The notes beneath the pieces are model-generated. The model had not been told where the DNA came from. It ran no database searches and worked only from the letters and a program-made list of their open reading frames with translations. A DNA stretch of 64,000 bases from G963665085 sp963665085 (GTDB taxonomy: Bacteria > Bacteroidota > Bacteroidia > Bacteroidales > JAAAOM01), in NCBI GenBank assembly GCA_963665085.2, contig CAXXXS010000001.1, positions 1,798,001-1,862,000 on the forward strand, written 5' to 3'. The stretch's first letter is position 1. Every line of letters begins with the position of its first letter. The position numbers were made by a program, and so were the translations under genes. Positions 36,103 through 44,900 of this stretch are shown in pieces.

Positions 36103-36588
36103 CTAGTTATAACTCTTTTTTGATATCTCATTACCTTGACTATCATATGAAATCCATTCATTTATGCGGGAATCATTTTGATACTCTCCTTTTTCCTTTA
36201 TTGATCCGTTTTGGTAGTATGCAATATAATTTCCATTGAGTTTACCATTTTGATAATTTATTTCGAATTCTTTTTTACCATTCTTAAACCATCCTTCCCA
36301 TAGCCCCTCGTGATTGCCTGAAACATAATTTCCTTTTCTGTATAAAGTGCCATCTTCATGATACATTATTGTTTTGCCTTCTAATATTCCGTCACTATAT
36401 GTTGATTCAAGTTTTGTGTTATCACTACCTACATAGCTAACAATGCATTTCCCACTGAAAGGATTATATGAGTTGCTGCTATAAAAACGATCTTGTTCTA
36501 AATCTATATCTGCTATCTCAATAGTCTTATTATTTGTGCATGAAGCAAAAAGTGATACGAAACTTAGAATTATTAATATTCTCACCAT
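36103..36588 (-). CDS. MORN-repeat lipoprotein (YwqK-like)
   Basis: A 161-residue lipoprotein with a lipobox SC (Cys17). The mature part consists of MORN_2-type variant repeats, each about 22-24 residues: GKTIMYHEDGTLYRKGNYVSG, GLWEGWFKNGKKEFEINYQNG, GNYIAYYQNGSIKEKGEYQND and NEWISYDSQGNEISKKSY. In this family the repeats form an extended beta sheet; annotation as a YwqK antitoxin is common but not supported here because no toxin gene accompanies it. Its ATG overlaps the stop of an upstream 53-codon membrane ORF, so it is probably translationally coupled to it. Confidence 0.85.
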   Translation of the reverse strand: MVRILIILSFVSLFASCTNNKTIEIADIDLEQDRFYSSNSYNPFSGKCIVSYVGSDNTKLESTYSDGILEGKTIMYHEDGTLYRKGNYVSGNHEGLWEGWFKNGKKEFEINYQNGKLNGNYIAYYQNGSIKEKGEYQNDSRINEWISYDSQGNEISKKSYN

Positions 36589-36743
36589 TGTTCTTTTGTT
36601 TTAACTAATAAACGATGAGAAAGTCTAGGTGTTAATTTTACTTGACGGGAGGGGTAATTTGAATCATAAATTAATTGCTTTTTTGGATGAAGCAAGATGA
36701 AAATACCTAAAGAGATTGTTAGAAACACTATAATCCAAGTCAT
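36582..36743 (-). CDS. Small single-span membrane protein, 53 residues
   Basis: A short reading frame starting with ATG at 36743 encodes MTWIIVFLTISLGIFILLHP, then a basic tail rich in Lys, Arg, Ser and Gln, ending in EQW. It has one N-terminal membrane helix. The TGA overlaps the ATG of the MORN-repeat lipoprotein (stop at 36582-36584, next start at 36588), a typical coupling arrangement. The reading frame is open for about 16 further codons upstream (IKKRTPLLKAG) with an ATT as the first possible non-standard start, and a basic flank before the helix is protein-like. There is no homology I recognise. The coupling and the membrane helix support it being real. Confidence 0.5.
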   Translation of the reverse strand: MTWIIVFLTISLGIFILLHPKKQLIYDSNYPSRQVKLTPRLSHRLLVKTKEQW

Positions 36744-36826
36744 CCCTGCTTTTAATAGAGGAGTTCTTTTTTTAATCTGAAAGCTAGGTTTTTAGTAATC
36801 TATACGTTTTATTTTGGGTTTTATCT

Positions 36827-36866
36827 AAAAAAATAAAAGCACTCCGTCGAGCGCTTTTATTTAGTA
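36827..36866 (-). terminator. Hairpin with T-run, minus strand
   Basis: AAATAAAAGC and GCTTTTATTT are inverted arms around ACTCCGTCGAGC. On the minus strand the stem is followed by TTTATTTTTTT. No annotated gene ends directly upstream on that strand, so it may end a short untranslated transcript from between 36870 and 37110, or act as a leader of the small membrane ORF. Confidence 0.6.
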
Positions 36867-36955
36867 TTACCTATTTAATAAACCTATACCTATATTAGAG
36901 AAGGGTAAGATGAGGTAACTTTAAACATTTATTGTGCCAAAAAAATCATAATATT

Positions 36956-36973
36956 GATAAACAGATGTTTATC
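36956..36973. promoter_or_regulatory. Palindrome upstream of gpsA
   Basis: GATAAACA-GA-TGTTTATC has perfect 8-base arms and a 2-base centre, the size and symmetry of a dimeric repressor site. Confidence 0.4.
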
Positions 36974-37017
36974 TTTGTTTCAAGATTTAATAGTTTTTGA
37001 AAATGTGTTCGGATATA

Positions 37018-37041
37018 GTACACGGGTGTACGAAATCGTAC
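37018..37041. promoter_or_regulatory. Overlapping palindromes upstream of the gpsA promoter
   Basis: GTACAC-GG-GTGTAC (37018-37031) shares its right arm with GTACG-AAAT-CGTAC (37028-37041). Both lie 50-70 bases before the presumed -7 element, in the position of an activator or repressor site. Confidence 0.4.
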
Positions 37042-37089
37042 AAAATAAAATAATTGAGCCAGAATAAATTGACTTATTCTAATAAATAT

Positions 37090-37097
37090 TATTTTTG
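37090..37097 (+). promoter_or_regulatory. gpsA-pgi promoter -7 element
   Basis: TATTTTTG matches TAnnTTTG with TTG about 18 bases upstream as the -33 element. Transcription would start around 37104 and give a leader of about 16 bases. Confidence 0.55.
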
Positions 37098-37119
37098 AAC
37101 AAATAGTTGAAAAGAACTT

Positions 37120-38112
37120 ATGGTTGATAATCCAAGATTTGCTGTTTTAGGTGGAGGGAGTTGGGGTACTGCTCTTGCGAAAATATTATTAAATAATCTG
37201 AATGAAATTAATTGGTATATAAGGGATAATAAACAGATTGAATATTTTAAGAAGAATCATCATAATTCTAAATACCTAAGCTCCATAACATTTGATGTCT
37301 CAAAGATTAATTTTGATACAGATATTAACTCCATTATTGATACCTCGGATGTCCTAATTTTTGCAATACCTGCACCATTTTTAATTTCTACGTTACCGGC
37401 AAATGTAAATTTTACAAAAAAGTTTGTTGTTTCTGCGATTAAGGGGATTGTTCCTGAATATAATATTACTATTGCAGAATTTTTTAATCAGGTTCATAAC
37501 ATACCATTTGATAATATCGGAATTATTTCTGGTCCCTGTCATGCAGAGGAAGTTGCTCTGGAACGATTATCCTACCTTACTATTGCGGCAAAGAATAATT
37601 CAAGTGCATCAATAATAGCAAAAACCTTAAGATGCAATTTTATAAAAACCAATTATATAAAAGATATTTATGGGACAGAGTATGCCTCTGTCTTAAAAAA
37701 TATTTATGCAATTGCTTCTGGGATATGTCATGGTATTGGATACGGTGATAATTTTCAGGCTGTCCTGGTATCTAACTCCTTACAAGAATTAAAACGGTTT
37801 TTAGATAAGACTTATCCGGATAAGAGAAAAATAAATACGTCTCCTTATTTGGGAGATCTATTGGTTACAACATATTCTCAATTCAGTAGGAATAGATTAT
37901 TTGGTACTATGATAGGTAAAGGCTACACCGTTAAATCAGCGCAGATGGAAATGAATATGGTCGCAGAAGGTTACAATGCTGTAAAATGTATTTATGAGAT
38001 AAATAAAAAGTTTAATGTAAAGATGCCCATTCTAAACGCTGTATATAATATTTTATACGAAAAAATTTCACCGATGATAGAAATTCGTTTACTTGCAGAT
38101 AATTTAAAATAG
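37120..38112 (+). CDS. gpsA: NAD(P)-dependent glycerol-3-phosphate dehydrogenase
   Basis: Reduces dihydroxyacetone phosphate to sn-glycerol 3-phosphate, the backbone of membrane phospholipids. The N-terminal Rossmann fold starts with VLGGGSWGTALAKILL; ISGPCHAEEVA, and later LKNIYAIASGICHGIGYGDNFQA carry the substrate and catalytic Lys region, and the C-terminal helices include MEMNMVAEGYNAVK. It is 330 residues, standard for GpsA. It is cotranscribed with pgi (15-base gap). Confidence 0.96.
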   Translation: MVDNPRFAVLGGGSWGTALAKILLNNLNEINWYIRDNKQIEYFKKNHHNSKYLSSITFDVSKINFDTDINSIIDTSDVLIFAIPAPFLISTLPANVNFTKKFVVSAIKGIVPEYNITIAEFFNQVHNIPFDNIGIISGPCHAEEVALERLSYLTIAAKNNSSASIIAKTLRCNFIKTNYIKDIYGTEYASVLKNIYAIASGICHGIGYGDNFQAVLVSNSLQELKRFLDKTYPDKRKINTSPYLGDLLVTTYSQFSRNRLFGTMIGKGYTVKSAQMEMNMVAEGYNAVKCIYEINKKFNVKMPILNAVYNILYEKISPMIEIRLLADNLK

Positions 38113-38127
38113 TATAAATCAATAATC

Positions 38128-39471
38128 ATGGGAGATATCAAAATTAATATTGAAAAAGTTTATGATTTTGTCTCAAAAGATGCAATCTATAAACTAGAGA
38201 AACAAGTTAAAGAAAGTAATGAAGCCTTGGCAAACAAAACAGGAAAGGGAAATGATTTTCTTGGTTGGGTTAATTTGCCTTCTTCAATTTCAGAAGATCA
38301 TATTAAAGATATTGAAGCTACTGCAAAAAGCTTAAAAGACAAAGTAGAAGTTGTTGTAGTTGTAGGTATTGGGGGGTCTTACCTGGGTGCGAAATCATTT
38401 ATTGAAGCACTTTCTCATTCTTTTAGCCATTTAAAAACTGATAATAAGGCTCCTCTAGTATTATTTGCCGGACAAAATATTGGAGAGGATTATCTTTATG
38501 AGTTATTGGAAATCCTGGATCAAAAGAAATATGGGGTTATCGTAATTTCCAAATCAGGAACTACAACTGAGCCAGCAATTGCATTCCGTATATTGAAAGA
38601 CCATTTAGAAGCAAAAGTTGGTGCTGAAGAAGCAAATAAATTAATTGTTGCTATTACAGATGCCGAAAAAGGTGCTCTTAGAACGTTAGCAACTCAAAAA
38701 GGATATAAAACTTTTATAATTCCTGATGACGTTGGAGGAAGATATTCTGTTCTTACTCCAGTAGGATTATTGCCAATTGCTGTTGCTGGTTTCGATATAA
38801 GACAATTTATCGATGGGGCAAAACGAATGGAAGAAGTTTGTGGTGTTGATTCTCAATTTGAGAATAATCCTGCTGCTATTTATGCTGCAACAAGAAATGC
38901 ATTGTATGCTCAAGGGAAAAAAATTGAGATTCTTGCTAATTACAATGGTAAATTACATTATGTGGCAGAGTGGTGGAAACAACTTTACGGAGAGAGTGAA
39001 GGAAAAGAAGGAAAAGGTATTTATCCTGCAAGTGTTGATTTAACAGCAGATCTTCACTCAATGGGACAATATATCCAGGAAGGGGAAAGAATCTTAATTG
39101 AGACAGTATTATCAATTAAAGAAACAGATTATAAAGTAACTGTACCTTCTGATAAAGAAAACCTTGATAAGTTAAATTATCTGGCCGATAAACGAATTGA
39201 TGGTGTTAATAAGATGGCTGAGTTAGGTACAATGCTTGCACATGTTGATGGCGGGGTTCCAAATATTTTAATTGAACTACCTAAGTTAAATGAATATTAT
39301 ATAGGCCAGTTATTATATTTCTTTGAAAGAGCTTGTGGTATAAGTGGGTACATACTTGGCGTTAACCCATTTGATCAGCCTGGGGTAGAGGCATATAAAA
39401 AGAATATGTTTGCATTGTTAGAAAAACCAGGATTTGAGGAAGAAACAAAAGCGATAAAAAAAAGAATCTAA
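38128..39471 (+). CDS. pgi: Glucose-6-phosphate isomerase
   Basis: Interconverts glucose 6-phosphate and fructose 6-phosphate in glycolysis/gluconeogenesis. The 447-residue product is of the short (Bacillus-like) Pgi type. Typical blocks are VGIGGSYLGAKSFIEAL, VISKSGTTTEPAIAFRIL, DVGGRYSVLTPVGLLPIA and the late GILGVNPFDQPGVE-type motif (here YILGVNPFDQPGVEAYK). It follows gpsA in the same operon and ends in a strong terminator. Confidence 0.97.
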   Translation: MGDIKINIEKVYDFVSKDAIYKLEKQVKESNEALANKTGKGNDFLGWVNLPSSISEDHIKDIEATAKSLKDKVEVVVVVGIGGSYLGAKSFIEALSHSFSHLKTDNKAPLVLFAGQNIGEDYLYELLEILDQKKYGVIVISKSGTTTEPAIAFRILKDHLEAKVGAEEANKLIVAITDAEKGALRTLATQKGYKTFIIPDDVGGRYSVLTPVGLLPIAVAGFDIRQFIDGAKRMEEVCGVDSQFENNPAAIYAATRNALYAQGKKIEILANYNGKLHYVAEWWKQLYGESEGKEGKGIYPASVDLTADLHSMGQYIQEGERILIETVLSIKETDYKVTVPSDKENLDKLNYLADKRIDGVNKMAELGTMLAHVDGGVPNILIELPKLNEYYIGQLLYFFERACGISGYILGVNPFDQPGVEAYKKNMFALLEKPGFEEETKAIKKRI

Positions 39472-39491
39472 TTTTTTAGTAATCAATATTT

Positions 39492-39520
39492 AAACCCTGG
39501 TCAAAAAACCAGGGTTTTTT
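39492..39520 (+). terminator. Terminator after pgi
   Basis: AAACCCTGG and CCAGGGTTT form a perfect 9-base stem, 20 bases after the stop codon, continued by TTTTTT. Confidence 0.92.
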
Positions 39521-39681
39521 GTATATAGAATGCAACTTTTTTTAATCTAAATAGTTAAATCTTTACAAGAAGTTAAAATTAAGATTGGTGTTAACATAAT
39601 TTAAATTATATTATAACAACAAAATAAATAAAAAGTCAAAACTTCGGTATAGTATTTGTTTAAAGTATTAAAAAGTTGCAA

Positions 39682-40311
39682 ATGAATTTTCTGGCTCACA
39701 CATATCTTTCTGGAACATCTGATGAAATTCTTGTAGGAAATTTTATTGGCGATTATGTTAAGGGAAGGTATTTTTCAAACTATCCAGAGGAAATACGCCA
39801 GGGAATAATAATTCACCGAAATATCGACAATTATACAGATACCCATGCTATTGTAAAACAAACAAAATCTCATTTTGCAGAACGATATGGGAAGTATGCA
39901 GGAATAGTGGTAGATATTATTTACGATCATTATTTAGCCAAGTTTTGGAATCTGTATTGTGATATTCAACTTGATGAATTCATTATTAATTTGCATAAAC
40001 GGTTATCAGGATTTTATCCAATCTTTCCACCCAGGGTAAAAGAGTTTTTTCCTAAATTCATTAAAAATAATTGGATTAAAGCATATACTAGTTTAGATGG
40101 ATTGGAAAGGGTTTTGTTTGGTATGTCTCGTACAACATCATTGCCTAATGAAACCAGTTTTGCTATGCAATCATTAATTCTTAACTATGATGAAATAGGA
40201 GAAGAATTTAAAGCTTACTTTCCTCAACTAGTAAGCTTCATTATAAAAAGTTTTGATGTAAAGTTAGTTCATGATTTTGGAATGGATGAGGTAAAAGCAC
40301 AAGCAAGTTAA
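39682..40311 (+). CDS. Acyl carrier protein phosphodiesterase family protein (AcpH/DUF479)
   Basis: From the ATG at 39682 (MNFLAHTYLS; an upstream TTG would add two residues) the protein has 209 residues. The N terminus MNFLAHTYLSGTSDEILVGNFIGDYVKG and the later blocks IIIHRNIDNYTDTH and VVDIIYDHYLAKFW match the ACP phosphodiesterase family, which removes the phosphopantetheine arm from ACP; the His and Asp residues in the HRxID and DHxLAKxW motifs are the metal site expected for the family. The activity is inferred. Its stop is one base from the stop of the convergent rodA gene. Confidence 0.88.
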   Translation: MNFLAHTYLSGTSDEILVGNFIGDYVKGRYFSNYPEEIRQGIIIHRNIDNYTDTHAIVKQTKSHFAERYGKYAGIVVDIIYDHYLAKFWNLYCDIQLDEFIINLHKRLSGFYPIFPPRVKEFFPKFIKNNWIKAYTSLDGLERVLFGMSRTTSLPNETSFAMQSLILNYDEIGEEFKAYFPQLVSFIIKSFDVKLVHDFGMDEVKAQAS

Positions 40312-40312
40312 A

Positions 40313-41737
40313 TTATCTCATAATCTCCACTTTCCCTGCATCAAGTCTGATAAATATGAATAGTAAAATTGTGAATGACCACAATGAACTACCTCCATAA
40401 CTAAAAAAAGGCAGAGGAATCCCCACAACAGGAAATAAGCCAATTGTCATTCCAATATTTATTATAAAATGGAAAAATAATATAGATATTACCGAATAAC
40501 CATAAATGCGGCTGAACTTGGATTTTTGTTTTTCAGCGAGATAAAGTAGCCTTAATAATAATGAAATAAAAAGCAGTATAACAAGTAATGTGCCCAAAAA
40601 GCCCCATTCTTCGCCCACTGTACAAAAAATAAAATCAGTACTTTGTTCGGGCACAAAATTATATTTTGTTTGCGTTCCTTTAAGAAATCCTTTTCCAGAG
40701 ATGCCACCTGAACCAATTGCTATTTTTGATTGTCGAACGTTATATCCTGCTCCCTGAGGATCTTCTTCAACACCAAGAAGTACGTTTATTCTTTTTTGCT
40801 GATGATCTTCTAAAAAATTGGTAAATACATAGTCAACGGAATATGTAATAAATAGAGAACCTCCTAATAATAATAAAATGGGTATTGCATATTTAATTTT
40901 GTTTCTAATTGAAACAATAAATAAAATTATAATTAATGCTGCAATGGATAAAGATGATATCAAAGTTTTTGAGTACCCCAGATCAATCATCTTATTGGAA
41001 AAATAGAAGACAACAAAAATTATTGAAAAAAGTAATAGTGATAAAATAGCGTTTTTAAGGTTTCGACTAATCAGAAAATATATGATTCCTGCTACAAATA
41101 CCATTGAAATAGACATTGTAAAACTATCGATAACCAGAGAAAGGATAAATAAAGCAGCCAGATATATTCCTGCAATTGGAAATAAAGGTGAAAGCCCCTC
41201 TCTAAATAAAACAATAAAGAATGAGAAATAAACCAGTACTGAGCCCATATCTGGTTGGATAGCAATTAGTAAAGGTGGAAATAAAATAATTGCAGCGATA
41301 ATAAGTAAAGAGTTTCTTTGAATTAGTTTAAAATTAAATCCACTCATAAATTTTGCCAAAGCCAGTCCTGTTGCGAATTTTGCAAATTCGGATGGTTGTA
41401 TCTGAACTCCTCCAAACGAATACCAGGAACGGGCACCGTTAATTTCTTTTCCTATCAACAAAACACCGATGAGTAACAGTACAATAAATGCATATATTCC
41501 ATATGCAAAGAAGTTATAGAATTTTTCATCTATTATTAAAGAGAATATAGCAAGTACTATGGCTGCAATAATCCACATCATTTGTTTTCCATAGCGTTGA
41601 GACACATCGAGAATACTGTGATGTTCAGCATTATAAACAGCAGCATAGATGTTTAACCATCCGAGCATAACAAGAAGGAGGTATATGATAATTGTTAACC
41701 AATCAAGATTTGTTATTATGTTGCCTCTTTTTGCCAA
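40313..41737 (-). CDS. rodA: Rod shape-determining protein RodA, peptidoglycan glycosyltransferase
   Basis: Polymerises glycan strands from lipid II for side-wall elongation, together with PBP2. The 474-residue membrane protein of the SEDS family has about ten helices and the conserved loop motifs IQPSEFAKFATGLALAKFMS and the acidic loop segment EDPQGAGYNVRQSKIAIGSGGISGKGFLKGTQTK, followed by FVPEQSTDFIFCTVGEEWGFLG with the catalytic Asp/Glu positions. The middle region around residues 195-300 is longer than in E. coli RodA. It is the last gene of the purH-mreBCD-mrdA-rodA cluster. Confidence 0.95.
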   Translation of the reverse strand: MAKRGNIITNLDWLTIIIYLLLVMLGWLNIYAAVYNAEHHSILDVSQRYGKQMMWIIAAIVLAIFSLIIDEKFYNFFAYGIYAFIVLLLIGVLLIGKEINGARSWYSFGGVQIQPSEFAKFATGLALAKFMSGFNFKLIQRNSLLIIAAIILFPPLLIAIQPDMGSVLVYFSFFIVLFREGLSPLFPIAGIYLAALFILSLVIDSFTMSISMVFVAGIIYFLISRNLKNAILSLLLFSIIFVVFYFSNKMIDLGYSKTLISSLSIAALIIILFIVSIRNKIKYAIPILLLLGGSLFITYSVDYVFTNFLEDHQQKRINVLLGVEEDPQGAGYNVRQSKIAIGSGGISGKGFLKGTQTKYNFVPEQSTDFIFCTVGEEWGFLGTLLVILLFISLLLRLLYLAEKQKSKFSRIYGYSVISILFFHFIINIGMTIGLFPVVGIPLPFFSYGGSSLWSFTILLFIFIRLDAGKVEIMR

Positions 41738-41738
41738 A

Positions 41739-43550
41739 TTAATATTCTATTAGTTTGTTTAACATATATGTCTCCAGCCATTTCCTATTAACAGTGCCTG
41801 TTAAGTATTTTTCAATCATAAGACTTGCTACCGGAGCAGCATAACTAGCGCCCCATTCACCATGCTCAACATAAACAGCGATTGCGATTTGAGGATCATC
41901 TTTGGGGGCAAAAGCAGTAAAAACAGAATGGTCTGCCCCATGAGGATTTTCAGCGGTTCCTGTTTTACCACATACAATGATATCCTTTATTTTTGCTATT
42001 GTTGCAGTACTTCCAATACCTCCATTAACTGCTTGCTCCATTCCCTTAATAACGATATTAAAATGGGATGTGTCTATTAAGGAATAGTTTTTTTGAGTAA
42101 AAATAGAAGGGATTGTATCAATCCCAGCAATATTTTTAAGGACATGAGGGGTTACATAATATCCTTTATTGGCAATAGCGCAAGTCATATTTGCTTGTTG
42201 CAAAGGTGTTATTCCAAGTTCTCCCTGTCCAATTGATAAAGAAAGTATGGTTAGTGCCTTCCATCTGTTTTCGCCATAATATCTGTCATAATAGGAGGGT
42301 GTTGGCACAAATCCTTTTAATTCATTTGTAAAATCAGTGTTTAGTTTCTGATTAAATCCAAATGACACAACATATTTTCTCCAGTTTGAGTATGCATTAC
42401 TGACAGATCCGTATTTTTTATCTTCTAATATATTTCTAAATAAATAGCAGAAATATGCATTTGAAGATTGCTGCAGTGCACCCACCAAATCTACATATCC
42501 ATGTACATGATCCTTTACTGATATCCCGCGGGCATAATAACCTCCATCAACATAATACTGGTAATCCGGATTGATTACATTTTCTTGAAGCGCAATAAGG
42601 GCATTAATCATTTTAAAAGTAGAGCCTGGAGGGTATTGGGCCATTAAAGCCCTGTTAAAAAGAGGCTTGAGTGTATCATTTACAAGAACTTTATAATTAT
42701 CAGTTCTTTCGCGACCGACAAGAAGAGAAGGATCAAAATTTGGAGTTGTTACTAAGGTTAGAATTTCGCCTGTTTTTGGTTCTATAGCGACAATACTTCC
42801 AATATAATTCTGCATTAAATGTTCGCCATATTCTTGCAATTCAGAGTCAATTGTTAATGAAATATTTTTTCCAACAACAGCTGGGTTATCAAACTTACCA
42901 TCCTGATAAGTTCCTTGTACCCTTCCATGAACATCAACATTGAAAATTTGTCGGCCTTTTTCTCCTCTCAGAAATGGTTCATATGTTTTCTCAACACCAC
43001 TGATCCCTATGTAATCTCCAAGAACATAATAATCATCATTTTCCATGGTTTTTTCATCTACCTCTCCAACATATCCTAATACATGGGCAGCTGTCTTTTT
43101 ATTGTATTTTCTTAATGTCCTTGGGCGGACATAAAATCCTGGAAATTTATATAGTTTCTCTTGTAAAATAGCGTATGTCTCTGGTGAAATTTGTTTGATG
43201 AAAGGTTCTCTTCTATACCTGGGATTATAAGAGCGTTTGATGCTGTATTCTAGATCTGATTTTGTAATATTTAAGATGGAACAGAACTCCGCAGTATCAA
43301 ATTCTTGTAGCTGGTAAGGAGATATCATTAAATCATAAGAGGCTTGATTAAAAACAAGAAGTTCTCCTTTTCTATCATAAATTAATCCTCTGGCAGGAAA
43401 AAGGGTTATAATTCTTTTAGAGTTATTCTCGGCAGAGATACTATACGTCTTATCTATTACCTGTAAAAAAAATAACTTGGTAATAAATAATAATGCAAAT
43501 AAGATTATAACTGCTCCAACAATATATTTTCTGGAAGTAAAATGATCCAT
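41739..43550 (-). CDS. mrdA: Penicillin-binding protein 2, elongation transpeptidase
   Basis: Cross-links peptidoglycan in the cell-elongation complex with RodA and MreBCD. The 603-residue protein has an N-terminal membrane helix (about 8-30), the non-catalytic dimerisation region (about 40-210), and the transpeptidase domain with all three motifs: S-x-x-K in PPGSTFKMINAL, SxN in SSNAYF and KTG in CGKTGTAENP. Its 3' end abuts rodA (1 base) and its start overlaps mreD by 1 base. Confidence 0.96.
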   Translation of the reverse strand: MDHFTSRKYIVGAVIILFALLFITKLFFLQVIDKTYSISAENNSKRIITLFPARGLIYDRKGELLVFNQASYDLMISPYQLQEFDTAEFCSILNITKSDLEYSIKRSYNPRYRREPFIKQISPETYAILQEKLYKFPGFYVRPRTLRKYNKKTAAHVLGYVGEVDEKTMENDDYYVLGDYIGISGVEKTYEPFLRGEKGRQIFNVDVHGRVQGTYQDGKFDNPAVVGKNISLTIDSELQEYGEHLMQNYIGSIVAIEPKTGEILTLVTTPNFDPSLLVGRERTDNYKVLVNDTLKPLFNRALMAQYPPGSTFKMINALIALQENVINPDYQYYVDGGYYARGISVKDHVHGYVDLVGALQQSSNAYFCYLFRNILEDKKYGSVSNAYSNWRKYVVSFGFNQKLNTDFTNELKGFVPTPSYYDRYYGENRWKALTILSLSIGQGELGITPLQQANMTCAIANKGYYVTPHVLKNIAGIDTIPSIFTQKNYSLIDTSHFNIVIKGMEQAVNGGIGSTATIAKIKDIIVCGKTGTAENPHGADHSVFTAFAPKDDPQIAIAVYVEHGEWGASYAAPVASLMIEKYLTGTVNRKWLETYMLNKLIEY

Positions 43551-44056
43551 TATTTTCTTTCAAACAAGTACTGTTCTATTAATACGATAATCACAGTAAA
43601 AGTTACACTTAATATCACTCTAAGTAAAGTTCGAAAGAATCCGTGAAAAGAAAAAACATCAACATAGAATAATGCTAGGTGATGAAAAAAAATAAGAACA
43701 AAAGCATACCTAAAAAACCAGATAAACCCATAATCAGCTATTCGGGGAGATGTATTGGGGATATATCCCTCCCGGGTAGACAAAATTTTTAAAGTTATAG
43801 GTCTTAAGGCTGCCATAAATACACAGGCAAAGGCATGCATTCCTAATGTTTGAGAAAAAATGTCTACGGAAATTCCCAGAAAGAAGGATGAAAGTAATAG
43901 GAGCCAACCCGGGGTTGAAAATGGTAAAAGGAGTATAAACAACACATAAACATTGGGGTTTATTAATCCGCTAAATTGAATATTATTGAATATAAAAACC
44001 TGGGCAAAAACCAAGGATATAAATAATATTATTTCTTTTGGAAGACCTTTAATCAT
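43550..44056 (-). CDS. mreD: Rod shape-determining protein MreD
   Basis: A 168-residue integral membrane protein with five to six hydrophobic stretches; MreD is poorly conserved, and the assignment rests on size, topology (FAQVFIFNNI, PFSTPGWLLLLSSFFLGISVDIF, HHLALFY), and position between mreC (8-base overlap) and mrdA. It links MreC to the periplasmic enzymes of the elongasome. Confidence 0.85.
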   Translation of the reverse strand: MIKGLPKEIILFISLVFAQVFIFNNIQFSGLINPNVYVLFILLLPFSTPGWLLLLSSFFLGISVDIFSQTLGMHAFACVFMAALRPITLKILSTREGYIPNTSPRIADYGFIWFFRYAFVLIFFHHLALFYVDVFSFHGFFRTLLRVILSVTFTVIIVLIEQYLFERK

Positions 44057-44879
44057 CTTTTAGTACAGATTTTTCTAAATTAATTTGTTCATCCTTAAAA
44101 AGATTATCTATTACATAAACATTAGAGATTTGCTTAAAGTCGTTAGCAAGGAGAACCTTTATAGTATAAAAGTTTCCATCCTTTACTTCAAAATCTTCAA
44201 TGAATCCAACAATAATACCTTCTGGGAAGTGTGGCGAAAATCCACTTGTTACAATTGTGTCTCCTTTAAAAAGTTCTACATGGTATGGTATTTCATTTAA
44301 TGTTGCAAATCTATAGTCTGAGCCATCCCATGAAAGAGAACCAAAGTAGTTATTTCTTTTTATCCGCGAACTTAACTTGAAATCCGAATTCAGTATCGGA
44401 AGGACTAATGCAAAATTTCTAGAAACTGAATGAACAATACCAACAACCCCATTTGAGGATATTACTCCCATTTCCGGTTCAATACCTTGTATTGAACCTT
44501 TATTTAGAGTAATATAATTATGTTGTTTGTTTGTTGAATTGTTAATGATTTTTACTTCCTCATAGTCGTACCACTTATTTTCAATTGAGTCGTCAATTGA
44601 AATAAAATCTGTAATACTTGTTTTGTAATTATCTTTTAAATAATTCCTGAGTTGTTTGTTTTCCTGGACAAGAGCATAGTTTATTTCATTCAGGTTAAGA
44701 TATCTTCTTAAAGAATATGATTCGTTGTGTATCCTGCTTTTTAAGTTAGAGAAAGCATTAAAGAACGAAGCTCTTTGATAACTATTCTGATTTCTTATCA
44801 AATGAAAAGACAATAGCTCAAGCAGTACAAAAAGTATTGCAAAAAGATTATTTAAAATAAACCTTATTATATTTCCCAT
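44049..44879 (-). CDS. mreC: Rod shape-determining protein MreC
   Basis: A 276-residue bitopic protein: a membrane helix at about 10-25, a coiled-coil region at about 60-95 (NALFQENKQLR-type heptads), then the beta-sandwich domain containing NKGSIQGIEPEMGVIS and VVGIVHSVS. It scaffolds PBP2 and MreB in the periplasm. It lies 21 bases after mreB and overlaps mreD. Confidence 0.92.
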   Translation of the reverse strand: MGNIIRFILNNLFAILFVLLELLSFHLIRNQNSYQRASFFNAFSNLKSRIHNESYSLRRYLNLNEINYALVQENKQLRNYLKDNYKTSITDFISIDDSIENKWYDYEEVKIINNSTNKQHNYITLNKGSIQGIEPEMGVISSNGVVGIVHSVSRNFALVLPILNSDFKLSSRIKRNNYFGSLSWDGSDYRFATLNEIPYHVELFKGDTIVTSGFSPHFPEGIIVGFIEDFEVKDGNFYTIKVLLANDFKQISNVYVIDNLFKDEQINLEKSVLKDD

Positions 44880-44900
44880 ATGAAGGAAACGATAATGATA

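Larger units (their letters stand above)
36744..37119. other. Intergenic region with hairpin, palindromes and gpsA promoter
   Basis: About 376 bases between the small membrane ORF and gpsA. It holds a hairpin with T-run at 36827-36866, palindromes at 36956-36973 and 37018-37041, and the gpsA -7 element at 37090. No longer gene is seen. Confidence 0.55.

Noticed and set aside
36103..36588. YwqK antitoxin function for the MORN-repeat lipoprotein
   Set aside because: There is no toxin-like partner; the only coupled gene is a small membrane ORF, and the repeats alone do not indicate an antitoxin.
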